From contig LSRX01000062.1 in assembly GCA_001939145.1 (NCBI GenBank), positions 514,510 to 578,509 on the forward strand: a DNA stretch of 64,000 nucleotides. Direction: 5' to 3'. Shown one piece after another: positions 12,601-24,600 of this stretch. The position numbers and the translations under genes were made by a program. Positions within the stretch are counted from its first letter, which is position 1; every line of letters starts with the position of its first letter. Below the pieces are notes generated by a model, which saw nothing but the letters and a program-made list of their open reading frames with translations, ran no database searches and was not told the origin of the DNA. This DNA is from Symbiodinium microadriaticum (Eukaryota > Sar > Dinophyceae > Suessiales > Symbiodiniaceae).

Positions 12601-15600
12601 GGTGTGATGTGAAGCACAGAGTGTTCTGTTCAAGAGCACACCTGAATGAACAAAACCCATGCAGCCCACAACCTACACCCAAACTGTTAAATCTTTGAAA
12701 CCCTGTGCCCGTAACATCCCACAACCATATACTTAAAACCCTAACGAAAGTGCCTTGAGCTGACAACCCAAAAACACCCTACTCTCCTAAACCCTAAACC
12801 CTAAACTGTGACATAAACCCTAAACTCTAAACTCTAAACCCCTACCCCCCCCTTCGCGCCTGATACAGCTCTTCCGTGCTGCGCACCTTGAACCTCGAGA
12901 GCTTCTATGGCTTAGGGACGTCCGTTCTTTAGGGTTTTAGGGTTTAGGGGTTTAGGGGTTTAGGGTTTAGGGTCCCGTTCCCCCTAGAGAACAAGACTGC
13001 GAAATAAGGAAGAGGCATTAAGCTATGAATTAAGGGATTCTGCGTCAGCTAGGGTGTAAGGATTAGGGGTTTGGGGTCCAGGGTTTAGCGGATGTTCATC
13101 CAATCTAGCAGAAAATTGCTGAATTCACGGGCTTTCATTCATTGCTGAACTCAGCAGGCCGACTCTTTAACTCAGAAATCCCAAACCCAAAAGCCCTGAA
13201 GCACGACGATTTCATCCTTTCATCCCGCAAGGGGGCGCCAGGTCCTGACTCAAACCCTAAGGTTGCAGTCACCCCAACCAAAAAACTTCGACAAGCGGGA
13301 ATTTCCCTGCTCCAAACCCTAGGCCGCAACCCTCTTTAACTCCCAACTTGCTGTTATGAAAACATGCCGAACCCTCTTCAACTCCCAAGCTGTTGTTCGA
13401 AACTCAATTCCGAACCCTCTTTTAACTCCCAGGTTGTTGTGTTAAACAGCAATTCCTAACCCTTTTGATCTCCCCTTTCGGGGCGAGCTGCGCATCACCT
13501 TTGTGCTCGACGACATCGATGGTCATTGTTGCCCAGATCCTGGTGCAGAACTGATCCTAAGGGTCCAAAGGACCCAAGAAATAGGTATTCGGTTTTAGGA
13601 GAGCAGTTTTGTAGGTTAGAATTTTGGAGAGTATATGATTACTAGGTACTTGGACCCTTAGGGTGAACTCTTAAGTTCGAGGATTCAGGATCCAGGATTC
13701 AGCGTCCAATGCTGGAAACAAGAGACTACGCCCTTCGAGCTCCGAACCATGCAAACCCTGGTGTGAACCGAGGTATGTTCGGCCCCTAAAAGCCCTCCCC
13801 CAAACCCAAAACTAGACCCTAAACCCAGAAACCCCTAAACCCTAAACTCCTAAACCCTAAACCCTACTAAAGCCCCAAACCCCTAAAACCTAAACTCCTA
13901 AACCCCTAACCCAGAACCCTAAAGCCAGAAACCCCTGAAACCTAAACTCCTACACCCCATGAAGCTCATACAGTAGTTGAACGCCGTCTCACAGCCTCCA
14001 GGGGCTTACCACCTCAGGTTACCAAGGGCCTATAAGCACTGAAATGGCATTATGGTGCCAGACACCGCATGTAGGTCTAGGGTTTACCCCTAAACCCTAA
14101 ACCCTCAGCCCCTGAACCCGAAACCCTAAACCCTAGGGTTTCGGATTGCTCTTCATGAGGGTTCTGGGAGTTGCAGAGCATAAGCTTCGTTGGTGATTTT
14201 TTCGGGCCCTGCTAGAGACTTTGATTTCCCATTGCTCTTGGTGCTCACAATGGAAGGTGCTACCCTAAACCCTAAACCCGGATCTTGCAGGGAGTGGCCT
14301 TTGATCGGACTTCAGTGATTGAAACTGGGCTCCAGTATCAATCCTAAAGCCTCAGCCCTAAACCCTAAAGGTTTAAGCAGGCTGCTGCTAGTCTATAGTC
14401 GTATTGAGGAAGCCAGCTTTTTCCGGCTTTAACCCCAAAGGCAAACACCAGTTCATTCTTGAGCTCTAAAACAAATACCTAAAACCTGGAACCCTAGTAG
14501 GCTCTAGACTCTATGACCCTAAACCTAGACCCTGGACCCTAAACAGTTCAGCCTCAGCCTAAACACCCCAACCTTTGAGGAAGTCCTGGCAATGTCTTCC
14601 AAGCCATTCTCGATCTTCGCCTCCTTCTTCGCATCATCGCAGAGCCTCTCTGACTCAACTCAGAGACCCCCAGTCCTATAGACCTGTGTGGGGTTTAGGG
14701 TTAAAGGTTCGGCCCTAAACCTTTTAAACCCTGTAAATCCAAGACCATAAACCCCATAGACCCTAGACCTCATATGACTCGAAAAAAACCCCGAATTTTA
14801 ACAGCCCTCAAATATTTGGGTGTTTTAAGGAATAGCGCTGTTGGGGTTTAGGGGACTAGGGCGGATTCAGGGCCTATGGCACCGATATTCCTTGTGATGC
14901 GCATCTCACTGTGGCTTCGGTGCCTATGTCTCTGTGTGTGTGTGTGCGTATGGGCTCATGCTATTCTCGGACACTCCCGCTGCTCAGGCTTTCGGGCGCC
15001 AGCTACGTTGAGGTAGTTCAGAACAAAAAAGCGTGGCAACAAGAGCGGATCAACTCTCAAAAAAAATCTACTCGCATTCCCGAAAGCCTTGTGAACCAAG
15101 CAAGCCCAACCCCAAAAAGTAAAAGCTTGAGAGCTTCATAAGGGTTCCTTTAAGGGCTCCTTTAAGGGATCTATAAGGGTTCCTTTCAGGGCTCCTTCAA
15201 GGGATCCATGAGGGGTTCCTTTAAGGGCTCCTTTATTGCTGAAAAAACGAATGATGCTGATCACATTGCTTGTGATGAACAGTATTATAACTTATAACTT
15301 TATTATAACTTTTGATAGCAGTAGATTCTGCTACGACTACTGGAATACTCCCCTGGCAGTGAAGTCGGCGAGAGAACCCTAAATCCTTAACCCTAACCGC
15401 TATCCCGAAACCCTGAGCCAGAACACTAGCCTGGCAATGAGGCCGCACTGCGGTTGATGATACCATTAAGGTAATGCAGGATTTATATCATCAGCAGTCA
15501 TACCGTATAACTCCCGACAAACCCAGTTCAAAGCATCAAACACCACATTAAGCCCAAATAAAACCCGAGTGCAACTCAATTAAATCAAAAAACCCTGTTG

Positions 15601-18600
15601 AAATCCTCTTGCTGCCCTATTAAACCCTACCAGATCAAAAAGATAGCCTGGAAATGACTTCGGATTGATTGTTACAAAATAGACTGTATGTTACTCTAAA
15701 TACCCCCCCTTGAAAAAAAAGAAAAGTATCAACCCTATAAGCCCTAAGTCCGTACCAGAACAGTCGCCTGGCGATGAGGTCGGAGTGGTTCTGACGATGG
15801 AAGCCCAGAAAACACCCATCAACGCCCTGCTGAAATCCTCTACCCCACACCTTAAACCCCAAACCCTTAAACCCCAAGCCCTAAACCCTAAACCCCTAAA
15901 GCCCTAAACCCCAAACCCCAAAACCCTAAATCCAAACTCTACTAAACCTAAAACACCGTCGCCTGGCGATGAGGTCGGAGTGGTTCTGCAGGCCGAGGTC
16001 CATGACCCTTTGGAGGGTGAAGCCGGGATCCTTCGGGTTGAACGCCTCCTGGGCCGTTTGGGGCTGAGAGGGCTTTTCGGGCTTTAAGGGTCTTAGGGTT
16101 TTAGGGTTTAGGGTTTAGGGCTTGGGGTTTAGGGGTTTAGGGTTTAAGGGTTTAGGGTTTAATGGTTTAGGGTTTGGGGTTTATGGGGACCGCTTTTAAG
16201 TTCATTCGTTGGGCGTGGGGTGAGTCTAGGATCGAGGATCTTTTAGGGTTATGGGCTTAGGGATGGGTGGCTTTATAGGATTAGGGCTGTGGCTGTGGGG
16301 TTTAAGGATTTAGGACTTGGGGCTTTAGGGTTGCGGATCCGGAGGTTGGACAGTTAGGGTAGGTTCAGAGATACGGCCCGCGCTGTATCTCCCTAAACCC
16401 CTAAAGCCCTAGACCCTAAAACCTCAAACTTTAAACTCCCTAAACTAAGCCCTAAAGCCCTAAAAACCCTAAAACCCTAAACCGAAAAGCCTTAAAGGCC
16501 TTTGGGCCAAGCAGCCTTGACCTGTTTCACAACCTCCTCGATGTGCCGCTCGCGCATGGCATCGGCACGCAGGTTCTGGATCACCGGCATCCTTGAATCT
16601 TTAGGTTTTAGGGTTTATTTAGGGTTTAGGGTTTAGGGTTTAGGGTTTTAGGGTTTAGGGTTTTAGGGTTTAGGGGTTCAGGGTTTAGGGTTTAGGGATT
16701 TAGGGGCTCAGGCTTCAGGGATTTAGGGTTTAGGGGTTTAGGGTTTAGGGTACCAGCATTTAAGCTTGGGTTTCGGGCTTTAGAGATCCTAGAGAGTGGC
16801 GCTTTGAAGCTATGGCTCTTGACTTAAAAGGCTTTTCTTGGCTGACTTCTGCACCTCTCCTAAAAGTTACACTTTTAGCCTCCTTATTATAGTTGATATA
16901 GAAACCCAAAACCCTTAAACCCTAAACCCCTAAACCCTAAAGGCCCAAAGCGTTAAAGTCCTCAGAGCCAGCCCAGAAGAAGGCCAAGTTTGGGGCTACG
17001 TGAAGCGAAGATTTCAAGTCTCAGGATTTTTTCAGGAACTTTGGGTTTGTCGGGGCTGCGATTTCGGGCGTTGGGTCTAGGATATCTATTCGGGCTTAGG
17101 GTTTGGGCTAAATCCCAAACCCTAAACCGCTGCCAACTAGTCATGTTGCAACCCTAAGCCCTGAACCCTAAACCCTTAACCTTTGCAGGTTTAGTGTTAC
17201 TGGGGCCTGGTCTTCTGTGCTACATCGGTTCAGCTTGCACTGCCTTTCCCAGGGTTGGGTGACTCTCAACACCAAACTCTGAAACCCAACCCGAAACCCT
17301 CCAAGCCATAAACTAAGCCCAGAACCCCGAAATCCAAAACCTTATAAGCTTTGCAGCCCAAACCTCCAAAGGAGTTCCAGAAAATAACAGACCCGGAAAC
17401 AACATCGAAACGAACAAACTGATAAGATCCTTATGATAAACACACCGAGGCAAGACTAGCAAATCAAACCTCCTTTATATAAGACCCTATAGCTATGAGC
17501 CCTAAAAACTCTGAGACTCTGACCAAACCCTGAAACCCTAAACCCTAAACCCTAAACCTTAAACCAAACCCTAAACCCGAACACTGTAAACCCTGGACCG
17601 TCCTGGACCTAAAAGCCCATAAACCCAGGACCTAAAAACCCATAAACCCGGGACCTAAAAACCCATAAACCTGGGACCTAAAAAACCATAAACCCAGGTC
17701 CTAAAAACCCATAAACCCAGGACCAACCCCCGTAAGACGGCTAAGCGGCTAAACCCTAAACCCGAAACCCCTAAACCCTAAACCCCTAATCCCTAAACCC
17801 TAAACCTCTAAACCCCTAAACCCTAAACCCCCCAAAGACGGGCCCGGGGGGCATGTTGCGGAAGGTCTCCAAGTCGGCCTTGAGATCCTGATAGACCTGC
17901 CTGGGCCGTTTAGGGCTTGGTTTATAGGGTTTATAGGGCTTATAGGGTTTAGGTTTTATGGTTTAGGGTTGAAGGTTTTAGGGTTTAGGGTTTATAGGGC
18001 TTATGGGGTGTATGGGGTTTATGGGGTTTATGGGGTTATAGGGTTTATAGGATTCATAGGGTTTATGAGGTTTATCGGGTTTATAGGGTCTATAGGGTTT
18101 ATAGGGTTTATAGGGTTTATGGGGTTTATGAGGTTTATGGGGTTTATAGGGTTTATAGGGTTTATAGGGCTTATAGGGCTTATAGGGCGAATAGGGTGTA
18201 TAGGGTTTATGGGGTTTAAGGGGTTTATAGGGCTTATAGGGTTTATGGGGTTTATAGGGTTTAAGGGGTTTAAAGGGTTTATGGGGTTTATAGGGTTTAT
18301 AGGGTTTAGGGTTGAGGGCTTAGGGTTTAGGGTTGAGGGTTAAGGGTTTAGGGTTGAGGGCTTAGGGTTGAAGTCAAGAGAGTTTTTTTTGATGTTTATG
18401 GGCTCCTTCTCTCACTGCTGTTATCAGGAGAAGTGAAGGGTGTAGAGTTTAGGGCAGTTTAATGTATATTGGGAGTCGGGCTTAGGGGTTGCAGGTTCAC
18501 AAGTTCGGGCTTTTTTTGCAAAGCGTGTTGTACCCTTTCTGAGGGATTTGGGGGTTCTAGGAGGGGTTGGTTCAGTGAGGGTTTCGGGGTTTCGAGTGTC

Positions 18601-21600
18601 GGTATACTTCACGAGAAGTGGAGAAAAGTGGCTGGTTTAGGGATTGAAAGTTTAGGATTTGGGTATTCTAAGCCCTGAACCACAATGAACAAATCTAGGA
18701 ACTATTGCTTACATGCAGCATTGCGGAGAAATGCAACTAATGATCAGCTAAAAAACGAAATCGAATCAGCCGCAATAGTGTTGGTACCCGTGTGGTAAAG
18801 GCCCCACTGATGGAGGAGAAGGTTCGCAGAAACCGATTACTTAGCCCTACCTACTACGTTACGTGCTTAACTGAAAGCCTCCCTGCCCGGATGTAAGAAG
18901 CTGTGGAAGCTCGAATGCCAACATCATGTAGGTTCGAGGATGATAGAACGTGCCAGGGTGCCAGTTCTGGACGTTCTTGTCCTTGCCAATCACCTCTCAG
19001 CACAAGGCCGTCGGGTAGCCATTGCCAAAACCCTAAACCCTGGAACCCTTATTTGCAGCCGGTTCCAAACCTGTAAACCGAGGATTCGAACATCTGATTG
19101 ACAGGTATCATATTTCGGTTAACGACACATGGGCAGTTCTCTAAATTAGGGTCCCTTTTAGGGTCCTTTGTATAAGGGTGCCGTACTATTTGGGGGACCT
19201 AAAATAAGGGACTCGATTTTCGAGAACTACCCACATACATATGTATATAGTGTATCTACACATAGCTTTGGAATCTGTGGCCCGAAAACCTAGAACGCAA
19301 TAAGCAACAGTATAACCGGCAAGCAGGTCAGTAGCTGAAGCAACAGGTACGAGTCTCCGAGTAGGTAGACCAAATCCGCAGAAAAACAACACGAGTCCTG
19401 TAGCTCTAAGCCCTACACCATCCTAAACCCTAAAACCTAGGAATAGGAAAGGCTTCCTCTGTGGTATTGGACAGTCTCAGAAGGAATCCAAGACCAGAAA
19501 GAGGGGAAAAAAGAGTTGTCTGGGAGACCTAAATGATACACCCCCAAACCCTAAACCCTAATCCCCAAACCCCAAACCTAAACCTCATCCCCAAACCCTA
19601 AACCCCAAAGCCTTAAATGGTAAGCCCCACATCTCCGGCCTTACGGATGCGTCCCAGGAATTGCATCGCGAGCTCGTCCATGTCGTCGGTGTTGAGAGAC
19701 TGGAAGCTGCCGGTGCGGAGCTTCTCCCACCTTACAAGCTTTTTAGGGCCTCTAGAGCCTCCAGACCATTCAGGGTTGAGGGTTGAGGGCTTAGGTTTTA
19801 GGGGTTTAGGGTTTTAGGGGCTTATGGGGTTTATGGGAATAGGGTTTAGGGTTGAGGGTTTAGGGTTTGGGGCTTTGGGTTTATAGAGTTTTGGGCTTAG
19901 GGTTCAAGGATTTTTGGGTGTCGGGCTCAGGGCCTGGAGTTTCGGGCATCAGGATGTGGAGTCCCTCGACCAGAAGGACCAGGCCACGTAGTCTTGGCTT
20001 AGGGCTTAGGGTTCCCAAAGGCTCCATGTACCTTTATAGTAGATACGTAAGCCTTAAAGGGGTCCCTATATAGGTACTTTAAGGCCTAAGTATCTACTAT
20101 GAAGGTACATGGAGCCTTTAGGGTTTAGGGTGTAGGATCTACTAACGAAGTCTCCTGCCACCTGCAATTCGAGGCGTTTAAACGACTTGCTGTTGGGGTA
20201 GGACTGTGCAGTTCATGTAGGGCATCCATGCACTGTAGGGATGAATCCGTTGTGAGCGGCTTCGAGAACATGGTGGTGCAGGGGCCCAGATAATCAAGGT
20301 GCATACCTGCCATACCTCCCATGGTGTAAGCTTCGGTGCTTACAAGTATAGGCCGCTAATTACCGTGCTAGTGCGAGGATGTGGGCAGCTCTAAATTAGG
20401 GTCCCTTTTAGGGTCTCTTTTACGGTTCCTCTTAGAAGGGTGCCATACTATATTGGGGACCGAAATTGGGACCCTAATTTAGAGAACTGCCCATGTTGGG
20501 GATCCAATTTCAAACAGCTCCCATGCCCTGCGAACCACCCGAGCCCCCAACAACCACTAACCAACAAGAGATAAACCCTAAACCCTAGACCCTAAACTCT
20601 AAACCCTAAACCCTAAACCCCAGACCCTGAACTCTAAACCCTAAACCCTAAACCCTCTACACACCAGTTACAGTGATCCCTGATGCCCTACAGTAAACCC
20701 AAGATCGGCCTTCAGAGCTAGCTCCCAAGTTCTGCGTACTATAAGGGCCTTAATACTAAATAGAAGAGGCTTTTTAGGGTATATTATACTATAGTTCGGA
20801 CTACAAGGGCCTTTATACTAGTTAGAATAGGCTTTTAGGGCTCTTTACTAAAAAATAATAATAAGGAGCCCCCCAAAAACCATGTTCTAATTCTTAAGGC
20901 CGCTACAATACCCAAAAGCGCAAGCCAGAAAGCCTCGTCTAGAGCTTTTGGGGGCTCAAGGTTTTTTTAGGTTTAGTGGGAGCAGGGTGTAGGCCTTGTC
21001 CCTGAGTATATATACGAAATCGAGAGAACCTAACATAGACCCTAAGTAGTTTAGGGTTTAGGGTTTAGGTTTTGGGAAGAGCAACCAACGAGCCTCATGA
21101 CGATGAGAACCAGCCCGAACTGAGATCGCTGGCAGCAGGGGGCACAGGGTTCAGGCTAGGGTTGCGCTTGGGGCTTAGCCTTTTGGCCTACACCAAGCCA
21201 CTCTTTGTTCCAGTCATCGCGAATCTCCCACACCTGTGCGCAGGCTAGGTTTTGGATGGGGTCCGGTTCCAGACGCTCGGGTTAGGGTTTCGGGTTCTGT
21301 GGATTGACGGCTAGGTCTGCTAGGTTAGCCCCATAACGAGGGTACACTTTTCCCTTTTTCCTACTACTTGTTTTCAATATGGGGCGGAACCCCGAAAAAA
21401 GGATACGACCCCAAACCCTAAACCGTAAACCACTAAACCCTAAACCCTAACACACCCTCCCCCCCCCCAAAAAAAAAAACACACACACACACACACAGAG
21501 AAACAAATAAGGGGCCAAAGGGTACTACTGGGGAAAGTCGCAGTCTGGCGAGTCTGACGTTGAGGCCCCTACAACCCCCGATGGTGGACAATCAAACCCC

Positions 21601-24600
21601 CAACCCAAAAACCCACTCTCAAACAATAACATCAACACCCATATGAGACCCCTCACTGTCGGGACACCATGGTCAGCTTCTCGATCTCTTGCTCCACCCA
21701 GTCCAGCTCCTGATGCTAGGGTTCAGGGTTTGGGGGGTTAAGTTGAGGGTTTAGGGTTTAGACGGCTCAGACCTACCTCTAAACTCAACCTTGCAATCTG
21801 GTATAGTTAAAGGAAACTTCAGGTGGGGAGCTTAGGGTTTATAGGGCTTCTACAAGGCTTCTTTGAGGTATATAAAACTTCTATAAGGCTCCCATAAAGG
21901 TAATTACCCACCAGAAAATGTCCTAGATATAGCCTCAGGTTTGTGCTAGCCCTCAAGCTCGAGTTGGCTTTGACCCATGGACGGACCCTCATGGTATAAG
22001 TGAAGAAGGTGAATGATATATGCTAGGTCATAGCAGCTAGGCTAAAGGTTCCGTTATCTACATTATGAAGACTCCATGGTCAGTGAAAGCTCCTGCCCAG
22101 AACCCTACCACTACCCGCAATTTCTCCCAAGAGGACATCAAAGCTTCAACTCTCAACAAGCATGCCCTAGCTGCTGAATTCACAAGACCAACAGTTATAA
22201 AGTTCCAGTTCTATAGGAATGATCTTATCCTAAGATAACCAAAACTTAATTACCGAACGCCAACTACTAGTAGGAATGCCTGCACCCAACCTTGCAGCCT
22301 TGACTACCATCTCCCCTACTGCATACACCGCTAAATCCTCAACTAAACCCCGTCAATCTGATACACCATGGAATCCGGTCATCCTAAACCCGAAGCCACA
22401 GAGATTCTATAACCCTAAACCTTAAGCCCCAAAGCTTCTGTAATCTCTAAACCCTAAACCCTGAAGAAGTACCCATCTGGTATACCCTAAACCCTCAAAA
22501 CCCTAAACAACAAATTATGGGATCCTTAAGGGAGGGGGTTCGAAGAGGGGTAGAAAACCCAATAGTCCCCAATTCTCCCTAGGGCTCCCTTAGGTTCCCT
22601 AAAGCTCCCTAAGGATCCCTAGGACCCTCCCCGCTTGACCATAAGGATCCGATAACCAAAGCCCCAAAGCTTGCGACCTCAAACCTGATTCCCGTCATCC
22701 GTCCTTGTAGTTTGCCGGCTCGATGCCGAACAGCTCCTGCCACAGACGTCGCGGAGGGCTTGGGGCTATCAGACCCAACGGGTCCTAAGTAGGCTTCTTT
22801 AGGTTTAGGGCTTAGGGCAGTTTAAGGTTGAGGTATAGGATTTCAGGGCTTGGGGCTGATGTTTGGCTTGAGGTTAGGGTTTACCTGGTCCCTCGGAGTG
22901 CAAGGCTCAGGTTTAAGTTCTGGTTCCGGGAGTAGGCAGTAAGGTGTGTTCTTTTGGTTTAATTTAGCATTTTACAAGTCCGACCTCCTTAAAAAAAAAG
23001 AAAACAAGGCCAAGCCCCGGAAGTTCAAGCCGTTTTAGGTAGCGTTTGCTAGGTGTCCCAAGTGAAAGGATGCCACAGAAAAAGGCACAACCTCGCCACG
23101 GAGCTATGGCGTTGAAAAACCGGGGACGCCTGGAGCAGTACCCGAAATGCGTATTAGAACCCTAAACCCCTAAACCCTAAACCCCTTAACCCCTAAACCC
23201 CTAAACCCCTAAAGCTCTAAACCCCAAAACCCTAAACCCTAAACCCCTAAACCCCAAACACATTAGACCATGCAACTTATGCAAAATCCTATGCATCGAC
23301 TCCTCCTCCTTCTCCCTGCCCCACATAAAGCCCCAAAGGGCAAGAAGTGGCTTTCAGATACAGCCACAACCCGAAATTCCTTAACCAAAAAGCCTTATGA
23401 ACACACTGCCTGAACTCCAACGAACCACCCTAGAAATGTAGGCTTTCTAGGATCCAAGTCGTTCATGAACACCTCGATCAGAACCTGAAACCGATATCAT
23501 TTAACAGGGTTTAGGATTTAGGGGTAAATCTTAAACCAAACCTAAACCCTGTAAGCACTAGACTCCTTTAATAAGGCGAAACCCCAAACGTTAAGCCCCA
23601 AACCCCAAACTACCAACACCCGAAGCCCTAAACCCTAAGCTCTAAACCCTAAGCCCTAAACTCCTAAACCCTGAACCCAAACTCCAACACCTCCCTTCTC
23701 ACGATCCCTGGCACACAGACCCTCTTATACCCGAAGCATCCCTAAACCCTCATGGTACCTTTAAAGGAACCCTTATGGGTTGTAGGGGTTCCTTGATAAA
23801 CTAAACCCTGAACCCTAAACCCTAAACCCCTAAACCCTAAACCCTAAACCGGATCCCTTAAAACCTAACCCCTTCAAAAGGTCCCCAGGTTGCAGCTTTC
23901 CGGGGGCCTGCTTCGGCCGAAACTCCGCTTCGAGCTTCCGCTTGTTCTCGATCTGGTTCCGGTAGTTCCTCAAGTTTAGGTTTCGGGGTCTAAGATTCCA
24001 GCACCCCCCCAAGTACCCTTTAGCAGAACCCTGATGGTCCTTAACCCTTACCCTCAAAGGACTCTTGTTTTAAGGCGTTTGGGCCCAAAGACCCCATTAT
24101 ATAGGGCTTTTGGGGGTATTTTGATGCTAAGGGTCATAGCGTCATAGTGGGTATTTAGGGTATATTAACAGAGGCCAGTTGGGTGGCGCTGGTTCTGGGT
24201 GGGGTTTAGGGTCTCTGGGGTTTGAGGTTTGGGGCTCTGCCGTTCTTAAGTTTCTTCGGGTTCCGGTAGTTCCTAAGCTGTGTCGTTTAGGTTTCCCAAA
24301 GGGTCCAAGTTATAGCAAAGTATATACTTTCGGAGCCCAAATACCTACAAAGTAGCTACCATATTAATACTTGGACCCTTTGGGTTTTAGGGTTGCAGGT
24401 CTGTTTCAAGGCTTCTGGCTCTCGGGTCAGACCCGGGTCTTCCTCGGCTTTGTGCTTTGGCCTTAGGGATTCCGGTCTGCGGCTGCGTCTTTGGAACGGC
24501 CTGCGGTTTGGGCTTAGCGTTTGGGGCGGAGGGTTAGGTTGTCGGGGCCGTGGAAAAAAAGGTGCCTAAACGCCTAAACTCTAAACCCTAAACCTTAACT

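Noticed and set aside
17969-18343. 124-codon plus-strand frame of Gly-Phe-Ile repeats
   Set aside because: It is produced by the nine-base GGGTTTATA satellite; there is no start context, no domain and no transcript sign.
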